Assembly (NCBI RefSeq): GCF_901933205.1
Contig: NC_044573.1
Location: 54,877,993 to 54,941,992, forward strand
From: Camarhynchus parvulus
Taxonomy: Eukaryota > Chordata > Aves > Passeriformes > Thraupidae
DNA: 64,000 nt
Direction of reading: 5' to 3'
Shown here: in pieces, positions 25,201 to 40,200 of the stretch
Layout: the number at the start of each line of letters is the position of its first letter
Position numbering within the stretch: position 1 is the stretch's first letter
Position numbers and translations under genes: made by a program
Notes under the pieces: generated by a model
Told to the model about the DNA's origin: nothing
What the model saw: only the letters and a program-made list of their open reading frames with translations
Database searches by the model: none

Positions 25201-28200
25201 CACCTTGAAGCTTTACAAAAACTGGCAATTGCACTACAGGAAAGGAGATTTGCTCTGGAAGATTTGAAAGATCAGAAGCAGAAGATGATAGAACACTTGA
25301 ATCTTGATGACAAAGAATTAGTAAAGGAGCAATTCAGTCATTTTGAACAACGCTGGACTCAGCTGGAGGACCTTGTCAAACGGAAAATTCAAGTTTCTGT
25401 TTCAACCTTGGAAGAGCTCAACTTGGTGCATTCCAGATTTCAGGAACTAATGGAATGGGCGGAGGAACAGCAACCTAGTGTCTCAGAGGCTCTTAAACAG
25501 AGCCCTCCTCCAGATATGGCTCAGAGTCTTCTCATGGATCATCTTACCATTTGCAGTGAGCTTGAAGCCAAACAGCTTGTTCTGAAGATGCTTGTGAAGG
25601 ATGCTGACCGGGTGATGACCAACCTAGGGCTCAATGAAAGGCAAGAACTGCAGAAAACAGTGTCTGATGCACAGCACCACGTGGCTTGTCTCAGCGATCT
25701 GGTTGGCCAGCGGAGAAAACACCTGAATAAAGCACTGTCTGAAAAGACACAGTTTCTCATGGCAGTCTTTGAGGCTACAAACCAAATTCACCAGCATGAG
25801 AAGAAGGTGATGTTTCCAGAACATATTTGTCTTTTGCCAGAAGATGTGAATAAACAGATCAGGACGTGTAAGAATACCCAGGCTAATCTGAAGGCCTATC
25901 AAAATGAGGTCACAGGGTTGTGGGCTCAAGGAAGGGATTTAATGAAAGAAGCAACAAATCAAGAGAAGAGTGAGGTGTTAGGTAAACTGCAAGAACTACA
26001 GAATGTGTATGACACTGTTTTACAAAAGTGTAACCAGAGATTGTTAGAACTGGAGAAAAATATTGTTTCCAGGAAATATTTCAAAGAAGATTTGGATAAA
26101 GTTTGCCATTGGCTAAAACAAGCTGATATTATCACATTCCCAGAAGTCAATGTAATGAATTCTAACACTGAGTTATACAGCCAGCTGGCAAAATATCAAC
26201 AGATTCTTGAGCAATCTCCAGAATATGAAAATCTGCTACTTGCACTGCAAAGAGATGGCCAAGAAGTCCTACCATCACTCAATGAAGTGGATCATTCTTA
26301 TCTAGATGAAAAACTTAACAGTCTCCCTCAGCAATTCAATATTGTCACTGCTCTGGCAAAAGAAAAATTATATAAGGTTCAGGAAGCAATTTATGCCAGA
26401 AAAGAGTATGCCTCTTTGATTGAGTTGACGAGTAAGGCTCTGACCGAGCTGGAAGACCAGTTTATTAACATGGACAAAGCTCCAGCTGCAGTTTCAGCCA
26501 AAGAAGCTGTGTCACTCCAGCAAGCCTACAGAGATCTCTTAGATGAAGCCACAAGCCTTGCTGCAGCAGTGGATGAACTGAACCAGAAGAAGGAGGCTTT
26601 TCGAAGCACTGGCCAGCCCTGGCAGCCAGATGAGATGTTAAAACTTGCCACGCTGTATCACAAGTTGAAAAGGCAAATAGAACAGAAAATCAACCTGTTG
26701 GATGACACAATAGAAGCATGCCAGGAGCATGAGAAGATGTGTATGCAGTTTGAGGCACAGCTAGAGACAGTGAAAAAGGAGCAGGTTAAGGTGAATGAAG
26801 AAACTCTCCCAATAGAAGAAAAGTTGAAAATATACCATTCTCTGGTGGGCAGCTTGCAAGACTCAGGAAGTCTTCTGAAGCGAATAACTGAACATCTAGA
26901 AGCCCTTTCTTCTCAGGTTGACTCGTCTGCTTATGAAACTACAAATCACCAAGTTAAGGCTTGGCAAGAGAAGCTGAAGTCTTTGCATTCTGCCATTGTT
27001 GACACAGTGATGGAGTGTGAGAACAGACTTGTGCAGAGCATTGACTTCAAGACAGAAATCTGTCATTCACTAGAATGGTTGAGGTGGGTGAAAACAGAAC
27101 TTAATGGAACATTAAGTTTGGACCTCAAACTGCAAAACATCCAAGAAGAAATCCGAAAGGTTCAGATACATCAGGAAGAAGTGCAGTCAAGCCTCAGAAT
27201 AATGAATGCCCTGAGCAATAAAGAGAAAGAGCGCTACATGAAAGCAAAGGAGCTGATACCTGCTGACCTAGAAAACACTCTTGCTGAGCTGGCAGAACTG
27301 GATGGTGAAGTTCAAGAAGCTATACACATGAGACAGGTTAGTGCACCCAAAGCATCATTAGTTTCGTGGTCACAAAGCTGAAAAAGATGGTTCTATGGCT
27401 TGATCATTACAAAAAGCTCATTTTAGTAATCCTACTGTCTTGGTTTTTGAAATTATACAGGCTACTGTGATTTTGTGTTTGTGACTTTCCCTTTTATTTC
27501 AGGCTACATTGAATAAAGCATATAGCCTCTGCCAAAGGTACTACCAAGTGATGCAGATAGCAAATGACTGGCTGGAAGATGCTCAAGAATTTCTTCACTT
27601 AGCAAGAAATGGTCTAGATGTTGAGAACTCTGAGGAGAATCTAAGGAACCATGTTGAATTTTTCAGCACAGAAAGTCAGTTTAATGATCATTTGAAAGTG
27701 TTACAAGGCCTTGTGTCTGAGATAGAGCCCTTTTTACAAGCCACAGCAAGTGAACAGCTGATGCAGAATGTAGCTGCATTGGAGGAAAAGGCCAAAGGGA
27801 CAGAGCAAGAAGCCAAAACCCAGCAAGAGCAGTTACAAAGGTATCTTCTTATTTTTTATTTTATTTTTCCTTTTCTACTTCATTTTAAGATCACCTTGTT
27901 GGTAATGAAAGAAGGAATCAGAACATTAATTAAAGTCTTTCAATATTTGTGCTACTTTTGAGAGAAGTGGATGTTGGGGATTCAGAGCTTTTAGATTCTG
28001 TTTTCTTTTCTGCCCTTGACTGACTAGTTGTGTGATCTTAAAGGAGCTCTGGTAGAATTATATTAAGCTTGGAACAGCACAGAGAAGAGTAGGGAATAAT
28101 TGTTCTATATTTCACCTGACAGAAGACATATGCAGAACAAATGAAATTAAAGCAGAGATTTTGAACTAAAAGGAAATACCTTTTTTAAAAGCATAATGAT

Positions 28201-31200
28201 GTTTCTTATTATTCCTGAATGTTCTGAATCCCATAAATTTGGTTAGGATTAAACCACAACAGAGGCAGTCTCTGAGGAAAAGTCAAATGAGGGCTATTAA
28301 ATGCTCAGCTGTGTTTTCTGTAAGGCATAGCTGAAAATCAGGAGCATATGCTTCTATGTATGCTGTTTCCCAATAATCTTTTTCTTGGACAGTACTGTGT
28401 AACAGCAAAACTAAGCAGTTGCATTAGAAACTAGGTGCATTAATATTTCTGATTTTCAAATGTTTTTATATAGCATTAAGTTGTTCTTTCTGGAACTGTA
28501 TTGGTTTAAGGTGTGCTTCTGAGTGGCAGGAGTACCAGACATCAAGGCAGAAGGTGATTGAAGTGATGAATGACGCTGAGAAAAAATTATCTGAATTTTC
28601 AGTAGCTAAAGCTGCTTCTTCTCCTGAAGCAGAAGAGAAGTTGCTAACACATAAGGTAAGGTACTTATAATTGCATGAAATCCTCTTTCAAGTGAAAATG
28701 AATGTCTAATATGTAGGTCTCTACCTGAGGTAACATGAATTTGAGTTTTTAGATCTTTACCTGTAGAGCTTATTGGTGTCATAACATACCAAGACATGTT
28801 TAGTGCTGCGCAAAACACACATTTGATTTGTGGAGTGACTGAGGCAGATATCTTTAATCGCTTTTCAGCTTGTTGAAAAGTGCCTATGACTGTAGAGAAG
28901 TGCAAAGAGTCAGGAGGTTCCTAAAAGCCGTGGGTCTGTAAGCCCCAAAATTACATACCCTTCAAGAAATTCAGATCAATAGAAACATCCATCTACTTTT
29001 GATCATGGAACAGGATAGGAAGAGTTTACTAGGCCATGAAGAGTTGGAGTTTAATATTAAATCTTGTTTAGTCTAAAAGCAAGAAATATAGCTTAAAAAA
29101 ACCTTACTTTCTCATGCTTCAGGTACTACTCAGTTGCCTTAATATAGACAGTCAGTGACACTTCATGCATGCTGCTAGCTGTGTCTTGTGAAACCAAGAA
29201 TCTCCCCTACGAGTAATGTCATGTCTGCCAGATTCATGAGAGTGTCCTCAAATCCTTGGGCATTTAAAAAGTTTTAAAGATTAGCAGGACATAAATGTAC
29301 ACTTAAACACCTGAATTGCTTCTTCCATTTTTAGACTGTTTAGAAGTCAGTCCTTGCTATGAGAAGGACACTGAATGCTTATTTTCATCCCTTTTGAGGG
29401 GCTATCAAGGAAGAGAAAAACTGATTACGCCAGATTTCTGCTACTTCCAGAAGTTTGCATTTTGGACCAAGCAGCTATAGCTAATATATTGCCTATGAGA
29501 AATAAAGTGAGACCTAGCCACCTCACTTGAAATGCAATACCTCCTCTTCATCTGCAGTGGATGGGGGTGGTTCACCTTATGTTGAATACTGATGAGTTGG
29601 CTTGTGGAAAAGGAAAACAGCGTCTGTTTTTACTTTTTCAGACTCTTGTGTCCATAGTGAATTCTTTCCATGAGAGCATCACAGCCCTAGAAGAAAAGGC
29701 ATCACAGCTGGAAAAAATCAGCAATGATGCCAGTAAGGCATCTATAAGTAGATCCATGACAACGGTTTGGCAGCGCTGGACACGGCTCCGGAATGTAGCC
29801 CAGGAACAAGAGAAAATTTTGGAAGATGCAGTGCAGGAATGGAAGGGTTTTAATGATAAGGTAAATTCTAGTCTTGCTAAATCCTCCCTTATACATAGGT
29901 TTTCATTCATTATGCTTGCTGCCTAATTAATCATCTTGCAGTAGAAAAAACTGATAGCAGGAGTAACTGGATTTTTTCCTCAGTTCAGAAAAACACAGCT
30001 GTGAAAGATCCAGGTTTAGAAACATTGCCTCCAAAGTTTGGACAGTTCTTCTCAATGCATACATTGTATAGTACATACAGAGTTGTTTTGTTTTCTAGTG
30101 CTTCTTTAGATTCTTCTCTGTTTCCTTTCCTCAGATGTTCTGTCCTAGATTATGTTAACCTCCTTTTTTCTTCTTCTCTCTTTTGTCTCTCTTTCTTCTC
30201 TCTTTCTTTTTTCTTCTTTTTTCCCCCTGAAGAATATGAAGTTGCTCCTTTTAAGCATAAGCAGGGAGGATAGTGCCTGTCACTGCTCATTGATCATATG
30301 TCTCTTTTTTCCCTTTATATCCTACCTCAATCTTCTTATCTGTCATTCTCCATTATTCATGCCCAGATATCTGATTCTCTAGGAATGAGGATAATCATTT
30401 TGTTAAATGCATGGGTGTACCCCAGGGTGGAGCTCTAGTTCCTATGGAAATAAATATAATAAATGTTGAAGATTATAAGAAGACAAAACTGGACACAAAA
30501 AAATCCTTTAGCAAGTCCTGATCCCCTGTGAAGAGCAAGGGGTATGGTACAGTAGAGCACAAGCCCTATACCACAACAGTTTTATAGAATCTAAATGTAC
30601 AGCACTGGGTCTAGCACCTTTCAGTGTCAGTTGTACTAGCTTCTTTTGTAATCTTACTATTGACAAGGCTGTATCTCCTTCCATAGATTCAGAAAGCCAC
30701 CATAGCTATAGATCAGCTACAAGGTCGCTTACCAGAAAGCTCAGTGGAAAAGGCATCCAAGACAGAGCTCCTGGAACTCCTGGATTACCACAGCAATTTC
30801 CTGCTGGAGGTGGACCACCAGCTGTCATCTTTGGGCCTGCTCAAACAGCATGCTGTCAGCATGCTTCAGGATGTGGAGGTAAAGCCTCCATCTCAGAAGG
30901 AACTACCAGTTATGCAAGAAATCAAAGCAATGCAAGATCGATGCCACAAGTAAGGAAATATTTTAAAAGATTCAGCAAAAAAATGGTACCTTGTAATTCA
31001 TTATTAAGAGCTTATGTATCATTTTTAGATCATTAACAACTAACATGCCTAAGTAAATATTAGCTATTATTTTTTAAATAAGCATCCATTTTAATTTAAA
31101 ATTACTTTTAATTATCTTGAAATACCTTTTTTGCCATTATTTTTTATTTCCTTCAGAAAGAGTATGCCTTTTAGAATATTTCTTGCCTTGCATAATAATA

Positions 31201-34200
31201 CGAATTGTGGGAACTCAGCACATCCCTCCGGATGTCCAGAGTTGCCGAGGACCCCATCGGGGGCTTGGAGACCCTGGCATGCTGCCCAGAATGCCTGGTG
31301 GCTTGATTTTGATCCTTCTAGCAAATTGCCAGCTTGGCATGGGGATGTTAAAGCCACCCAGGTTTGAATGGTGTAATAAACAAGGTGTTCACAGGGTGAA
31401 AATGTAGATTTTAGGATTTTTGATATAGGGGTTATGGGGACAAGATGGAGGAATCGGGGCGTGTCTAGTCCTTCTTTCTTCGTCTTGTTCTCCATTTTCA
31501 GCTGTGATGTTGGCACTTGGGGATTGGTTTAGAATAGAAGTGCACTGTCTAACATAGGTGATAGGTATTGGGAATTAAAAGTAAATATTATATACGTAAT
31601 TTGTAGCATAAAAATACGACACCGCCTCAGGGCGGGGGAGAGTACTTGTGGCTGCCGTGCTGAGTGGACCTCGGCTGGGCAGAAAGAAAATTTTGTAGAT
31701 AAGAAATAATAAACAACCTGAAGATCAAAAAGTGAAGAGTCCAGGCTCATTCTTCAGAGAGCAGGCTGCCGCAGAACCACCCCACACATCTTGGGGCAGA
31801 GAACAAAACAGCCGACCCGAGACTAATTTTCATACAAGCTGCATAACCTGCATTAAAGTTATAACTGATTTTAAACATTTCCATTGTTTCTCATATTAAC
31901 AGTGATCATTTATCTTTTTGTATCCTCTTTTATTAGCTTATCACTTTCTTTCCCTTGTTTGAAGTACTGAGGTACTAAAAGTAGGTCCTGTATGACATTT
32001 ATGGGGGAATGTAGAGCATATGCAAATGAAACATAATTTTTCACCTTGAGGCCATGCAAATGTTTATCTAAATCAAAAATATCTCCCTGTCATGTAGAAA
32101 ACAGGTAGTTTTATGTTAAGTTTTGACATAAACCTCATAACTACACTAAGATACCATTAAGTGGATCTCCATGGTTGGAAGACAAAGAGAAATGAGAAAT
32201 TACAAAATTGTAAACCCTGCATCAAGCCTGTGTAAAGTTTATTGTGTATGTTTATAAATAATTATAGTAGAATAGCAATCCCTGTAGAAAATGTTACAAT
32301 TCCATTTCTCACTTACTTAAAATTGGTTTCTAAGGTACAGGGTCTGTGATGACCTCCTGCTCATGTAAATAAGGCATGATTTATCTGTGCAAGGTTATGC
32401 AAACATAAATTAAATATGGCAATATACATGTCACATGTGTAAGAGCTACAAGTAGTCCAATAGAACTTTCACAGAGGTGTAATTTTTTACAGGAGATCCA
32501 AGTTCTTGAGGAAAGTGCAGGAATTCTGTCTTAGTGGAAGTGTGGAAATAGGCCATGTTTAGATACTTGATCCATAACTTAACCTAAGTATTCTGCCAAT
32601 GCAAATCCCATCAATAGGAGTGGAATTTATCTCATGTTATTTTACATTCTAGATATCAATATCAGAGCAGATTGTCCTGCTCTCTAATTAGTGTAGAGAA
32701 ATAAACAAGCGTAAGATACAGTTTTTCTGACCTATTTTAGAAGTTTCTTTTGGAATGACAATGAATAATCCTAGTTCATGCCCTGTAATTGCCTCTAAGA
32801 CAATCAGGGCATTCTGTGTTGATAAGCTCAGATGTAGCGATCTCTACTGTATACATTAGCATTTTTTCAATAGAATTGCATGCCTGATGTCCAAACATGT
32901 AAAACCAAAGAATGGACATGAAAAATGTAATTTATTTAAATTTATTTCTCTGGATGTGGTGTTCTTTATCATTATCTTTGTTGTTCAGCATGTTTTGACC
33001 AAGCAATGTTTTTAGACATTGCTTAATTCTTCACAAATAGTTATTGTTTCTTTCTTTCTGAAGTATGCAACAGAAAGTTAAAAAAGGCGTGAAGATGGTG
33101 AAACAGGAGCTGAAAGAGCGTGAGGAGGTTGAAGCAGAGATTAATGTTGTGAAGTCCTGGATCCAGGAAACAAAAGAATATTTATTAAGCCCTGATGCAG
33201 AAGTGGACATTCAACTCCAGGAGCTGCAGGTAGGCCACATTTGTCAACTTCTAAATCACAGTATTTATCTTCATTATAATCTGCTAGTGAATGTTAATAG
33301 TTTCAAAACCACTACAAATTCAAATTAGACTATATTCATTTAGTAATCCGATATTCATTTAGTAATTGTTTACTAAGACAATATTCATTTAGTAATCATT
33401 TAGTAAAACGAGCATTTTAGTAACCCACTAGACAAATTCATAAAGCATGAAGTAGATGATGGAGTGTGATATTTTATTTTAAAAGATGTTTAAGATGTAT
33501 TCTCATTGTTCTTAACAATACTTTTTTCCTGTCATTAGTCTCTCTTCGGTGAAGTTACTACTCATCGCCAGGCTGTTGAAAAACTGGCTGAACAACAACA
33601 GAATAAATACTTGGGGCTTTATACCATTCTGCCTTCTGAACTCTCTCTTCATTTAGCAGAAGTTGGACTGGCCCTCGTTACTGTGCAGGATCAGGTAAAG
33701 TGCAGTAGATAAGTGCCAGACAGATCTATAGCCCTTCTTTGGGCTTTATTACTTGGTATCCTCCTGTGGCCAAACTGTGGCAACATAGAATACTTTTATT
33801 ACCTTCATCCTTTGAACTAAAGTTAAATGAAAGTTAATTTCCTTTAAGGAGGAGTAATTTCTGATTATTGAATTTAATTTATATTGTTGACAGATTCAAA
33901 CTAAAGAAAGAGAAACTCAGCAAATCAAAACATTGAATCAAGAGTTTGATCAGAAAATCCAGGGGATAGCAAATGAACTAAATACCATTCTTTCCAAACT
34001 GAAAAAGAAAACAAATGATATAGCACAAGCTAAACTTGAACAAAAGGTAAGACAAGGCTTTCCTTATGTGGTTATGCCATAAATTTTTCTGAATTGGGAA
34101 GCTTATTTCATACCAAAGTGTTGTTTGTGAAGACTTGGAGAACACAGTTTGTTAATGTAGTTCAACAGAAAACTTAACCAGAAATGAGGCTTGACTGAGG

Positions 34201-37200
34201 AGATTTTTAAAGCTATAGTCTTTGCAAACTGGCCTACACAGGTAACAGAATTTTAAGGAAGGAGCTGAGTGTTGAAGTCAGATGGACAAAATTTCACAGT
34301 TCCTTTTCAGTAATGAGTATGACTACAATCTGGGAAAGCCTGAGGAACCTTCAAACTGCTCCTTGTTCTTGTCTGTACTGAAAAGATCATTTGTTATTTA
34401 TGATAAATAGGTCCATAGAATTTTACTTGTAGCCCATCTCACATTTGGTTCAACAACGAGGTAAAGTACTCATGCAATTAAGAGTAGTGCAAATGGTTCT
34501 TGGTTCTTTTTTGAAGGTTTTCTTAATTTTAGGTGTGTACCACACTGAGGAAAAATCATCTGTACTGAAGTGTAATGGCCAAATTAGGATTACCATATGA
34601 GAGTAAGGGATTTTGGGGAGAAGACAGATGGAGAAGGGGTTGGCTGAGTTTCGGGGCTTTTTTTTGTTGGTTTGTTATTTTAAGTAGGCAAAGATAAACT
34701 TGACTGAATTACTGTCTGAAATTAAGCAAAGCATACAAAATAGGAGAAGATTTAGCATGACTGGTATGTCATAAATTACCTGTTTATTTTCATGAGATGC
34801 TCAAGGTGTTCCAAAGTACTGTTTACTTTACAAGAAGTGTCACTAAACTATATCCCTGGTGTATCTCCTTGATTTCAGTAAGAAAGCAGAAAACCGGTGA
34901 AATCTGCTTTCTTATGTTGCATAAATTAAAACTCTCTGTCACTGGAGATGAAGTAATGTTCCATCTGCTTTTATGCATTTAACTGATAGTCTGGAGACTG
35001 GGTTGGCTTTGGTTACAGCAGTAAATATTTTTATATTAACATTGAAACAGATTGTGAAAAAATAAAATAAAAATCTGTTTTAAATCCTTGCGACTCAAAT
35101 GGGTCCTTCCTTCACAAACAGCTTCTAAATTCTGCATAATATCTGTAGTAAATACATTTATTTATGCTTGCTGTAATGTGTGTGTCTTTGTATTTAGATA
35201 AGCAGTTTAGCATCTGTCTTTGTGTCTACATGTAGACAGTTATGTCTCCAAATTTGTGGAATAATACTGACTTATCAGGATGATTGATCATATCTTGCAC
35301 TCTGAGATGTGTCTGCCAGGACAGCCCTAACCTGAAGAGCTTGAAGTCACTTCTTGAAGCACCTGTAGCAGTGTTGTGAATGATTCCAGTTTAAATTTGT
35401 AGAAATAATTGGAGAGAGGCTAGGCTGTTTGTCCAAGCAGTGGGACAAGAGGCAGTGGGCAGAAACTGATGCACAGGAAGTTCCACCTGAGCATGAGGAA
35501 GAATTCTTTACTGTATAGTGTCTGTGCAATGCAGCAGGTTGCCCAGAGAGGTTGTGGAGTCTCCCTTTACTGGAGATACTCAAGAGCCTTCTGGACACAA
35601 TCCTGTGTCACGTGCTGTGGGACAACCCTGCTTGAGCAGGGAGGTTGGACCAGATGACCCACTGTGGTCCCTTCCAACCTAACCTGTTCTATGATTCTGT
35701 GACTTCTTTTTTTTTATATTTCAAAAACAATGAATTTTGAACACCTTGGATATAAAAAACAAATACAAAAATAACCACTAGCCTCTTCTCAAGAAACTGT
35801 AGCCCAAGAGTATGTTTTAAATCTGTGGGAAACTTGAAAAACTTTTTAGGCTTCCTTTTCAAAATATTTGTGATTATGGTAGGAAAAATTGATTTTAAAC
35901 TATGTTTCTATTGTAACAGTCTAGCACAATCAGGCTGCTCCTGCATCAAGATCATGCTATGAAAATGCAAGATTCAAATTAAAATTAAAGTTTTCATAAT
36001 CCATTAATGAGTGACTACATTTTTATGACTTATAAACTTATATTTTAAGACAGCAATAAAACAAACCCCTTTTCCAATAAACAAAAATCCTTGTCATGAC
36101 AGTCTGTGCTGACAATTTGTTTCAGAAACAAACCCAGAAAGATGCCTGAAAACAGTTAATGTCGCAGTCAAGTGACTCAGTCTTTGGCTACAGCAGGGAA
36201 AATGGTTATCCATTCCAGCCAGGAAGTCAGAGGAGAAAGAGTAATGGCACATACTTAAGAGATGACCAAATATCCTGCTATTCTGCCTTCCTGCTTAAAA
36301 ATGGAAAAAAACTATGGAGACTTTGGACAGGCTATAAAAGTTGCAAGTTGGACTAGAAATAATCAACCAAAAAGCTACCACTTCCTGGATCACTGATTTT
36401 ATTGTTTTTCTGCCTAGATCCTTGGTGACGAGTTGGACAGCTGCAATATAAAGCTGTTGGAGTTAGATGCATCAGTCCAGGACTTTGCAGAGCAGAACGT
36501 ACCCCTGGCCAAGCAGCTGGCTAACAGGATAGGGAAACTCACTGCACTGCACCAGCAGACCATACGGCAGGCTGAGTACAGAGCAGCCAAGCTCAGTCAG
36601 GTATGATTCTAAATCCTTTCTGCTGTTTCCTCGCAGAGCCAGAGGAAGCGTGCAAACATCTCATTTATTTTCCTGGAGTTATGCCAGACAGGGCATTCCT
36701 TGGCACATCTGCCTATTATTAGTCAGGGCTTGCATCACATTCCGAAGAGACAAAGGTCAAATCAGAGAGTAAAATAATTCTCAGATTTAACAGCCTCTTG
36801 CATGAATTACCTGCTGTTTGGTTCCTTTGGTGCCCTAAAAGATTGTAGATCTCACAAACAGTAGCATGCTGGAAATAGTACTTCATTGTGCTTCTCAGGT
36901 TCTCTGTTTTGTCACTGTTACCTATATTTGCAGCATTAAAAGCAAAATTAAAAAAAAATATTTTGCTTTAGTCTCAATCCATAGAGAGTGAATATAACTT
37001 GTACATTCAATAGAAAAGCCTATATACAATGGTCCCAGTAATGCATAATATTTATGCAATATTTTGGAGTTCATGAAGATGGATCTCCTGTGGTTCCAAG
37101 TCTCTGAAATTCATTCTCTTTTTTTTCCTCAATTGTTCTTATCTCCAAAGACCTCTAAGTAAAAGCAAACAAATGGATTTTCTATGGTTCTGTCATCAGT

Positions 37201-40200
37201 GTCCTGATAAATTATGAGTTCTCCTTTCTGCATGCATTTTTCTGTAAGAAAAAATCAAAATATCATTTTCTCTGAAGAATTGTTTTTAAGAAGGGTTAAA
37301 AATTATTATCAAAGTAAGAATTCAGACCAAGGTACTTGGTAAAGAGATTTAACATTAGGATATTTTTGTTCAGCATCAAAAAATCTGCATAGAAAAAATT
37401 ATAGGTATTGGAAACTGCTTGCAAACACAGTTCAGCCACCTCAGATTTGATCCATCCTTTACAAGGAGAAAATTCATGAACATCAATGAAATTATTCCTG
37501 CTGAAAAGAAAATTGGAGCTTATGAGTACTTTGCTAAATAGAAATTGGATTCATCAGAAAGCAGAACTTTTGTCCTGTATTTTGAAATTGTGCAACATTT
37601 CATTTTTTTGGAAATATGGCAGACTGAATGGACAAAGCAGGGTGTAAAAAAAAAAAGGTGATTTGGAGGATGTAATGGAAAGAGACATATCAAAATAAGA
37701 AATTGAGCCACAAACTGAAAGAGGAGGTATTTTGGAGCTTACATGTGAGGCTGAAATATGCACAGGGAGTGAACCCTCTAGGGATATATTTGAGTATCAA
37801 TGAACTCTCACAATGTGACCTACATTCTTATAGTGCCTTTTTTCCCCTAAAACACATACTCTTACTACTGAAAACATACCTATTTTAACTCCATAAATAC
37901 ATAAGAGAATTACTTATATAATACAGGAAGGAAAAGTTGTTAAAATGATCCCCAGGTTAAAACAATGAAGGAAATAAAATTAGTTTTTTTCATCCTCCCA
38001 GAATTGTACAAAATTACATCTTAGGCTTAAGCGAATTTTTCTTTCATCCAGGCTGCTTCACACTTGGAAGAATACAATGAGATGCTGGAGTTCATATTGA
38101 AATGGATTGAGAAAGCAAATATCTTAGTGCATGGTAGTATAACATGGAACTCTTCCTCTCAGCTTCGTGATCAGTTTAAAGCCTACCAGGTGATTATGTG
38201 AGCTATGACATTTAAAAGGCACTGTATATATGAAGTTATTTTCAAAGTAATGGAGTTCTACTTCCTCCTAAAGGCCTAGATTTCTTTGGTTGTTCTCCCG
38301 ACCCTTAAAAATGATTCATTGGTTTTGGACAATTTTTTTGAAAACTGAAATAAAGATACGTTGTAGAATAAAAACATGTGGTTCAAATTTGATCTCCATG
38401 TTATTCAAGTAGTTTGGTTTCTTAGAGGCTTTTGGCTGAATAGTGTGTCTATTTTTGGAAATAGTGTGATTCCATCACACCTTATTGCAGCTCATACTGA
38501 AAAGCTTTAGTTAATCAAAGAAAATTTTCAGTTTGGGCTTCATTTCTTTCTCCATTTTGCTAAACTGCAATAGCCTTTGTTCTTTTCTAATGAGTTTTAT
38601 ATCAAATATTCTCAAACTGATACCTAATGGAAGGGGTTTTCCCAATCTCTTCCTGAACATTTCACATAAGAGTAATTTGCTGTGCCTGTAATTGTGCAAT
38701 TTGTTCTGTGTTTGTCTGCGTGTGGAATGTGTGTGTGAGACCAGTGAAATGTTTTGATGAGGTTCAAGCTTGCCTGGTGTTACATGACTGTGTGAAAGAA
38801 ATCAAGGCATCATAAAGCGTATCACTAATACCAATGTTATATATATATTACTTAATTGTCAGCTACATTCTTGTATATAAGTGCAGGGTACTATGTCACT
38901 CTTTGTATTCTGAATAAGAGCTTCCAGGCAATTTATTCTGAGGAAAGCTGGAGACAGAATTTCTGCTATGGCTTTTTCCCTGCTTCAAAATCTGATGATA
39001 CAGGCTTAACCAATGCCATCCCACACAATGCCTTGGCAGTGATTTTTTTTAGGCAGCATTAGCAACTCCTGCCCTGCTATAACACTGCACCCAAGTACTT
39101 TCTGCTACTTTCTATTAGGTATATGAGGCTTCCATGACAAATCTTCTCCATAGGTTGCGTATATTATATTTTTACAGACAAGTGTGTGTAGCAAAACACT
39201 AAAATTAATGTGTTGGTAAGTACAGCTGCTGAAGCTTCATTACTTAATCCTTTGTTTCCCAGTCTCTATAAGCTGAAGCACTTCAGCAGACCTTCAGAAC
39301 TAAGGATATTGCCCAAGCCTTGCAGGAAATCAGTGGAACTTAATCATAGGTTCATGAATGTGTACAGATTGAAGAGTTTGCAGAAAATATACTTAGAAAA
39401 ATATGTGTCGTTGAGTCTCAAACCTGACATTCAATTTGTCTGTATCTCCATCTAGAGCATTCTTGATGAGTCTGGAGAGATTCATGGTGATCTTGAGGCC
39501 ATGAGCGAGAGGATTGATTACCTGGCAAGTGTCTACTGTACTGAAGGGATGTCACAGCAAGTGCTGGAACTGGGGCGGCGGACTGAGGAACTGCAGCAAG
39601 TTATCAAAGTGCAGCTACCAAACCTCCAAGATGCTGCCAAGGTAAAGGAAAGCAGTTTTTCTAATGCTAGCTGGCATCTAGGGTGATATATGCATCATAC
39701 TACTGTACTGAGATTATTAGCAGTGAAGATAATCTGTGGTCTGTACTGGGCATGACTTTGTTGCCTAAAGGCAGCTGTTCAAGATGCTGCCTTCAGGTGC
39801 TGACTCAGATGGGCACAAGATTTCTGCAGGTCCTGTTCGAAGTGCCCTTTCTGGATGAATATATTCGGGGTAATGGTGTGCCTCAAATAGCACTAAGCAC
39901 CCATGTTTAGATACTTGAGAAGTGTATTTGTTGACACTTAGGTTCTGCTATTTCCTTTATTCTTCTCTTAAATGATATCTAATTGCTGTTATTTATTAAT
40001 TTAGATTAGTACTGGACTAAATGAGAATTCCATAGTGTAAGGCCTACAAAGGAGTGCAATGAAAAGAATGAACATGCTTTTTCAGTTTTATAAAGTATAT
40101 GCTGCATTTGAGATTGCAGTACTTAAAAAAATAACTCTGCCTTTGCAATCCCTTTTTCTAGACTGTCATATGACTGGTATTTTTAGCTAATATTTTAGAC

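Noticed and set aside
25539..26168. Minus-strand open frames of 69-101 codons inside the giant exon
   Set aside because: Shadows of the coding strand; composition is that of reversed spectrin-repeat codons.
31112..31516. Minus-strand 134-codon open frame
   Set aside because: It lies antisense through the ERVK LTR, with no known protein match.
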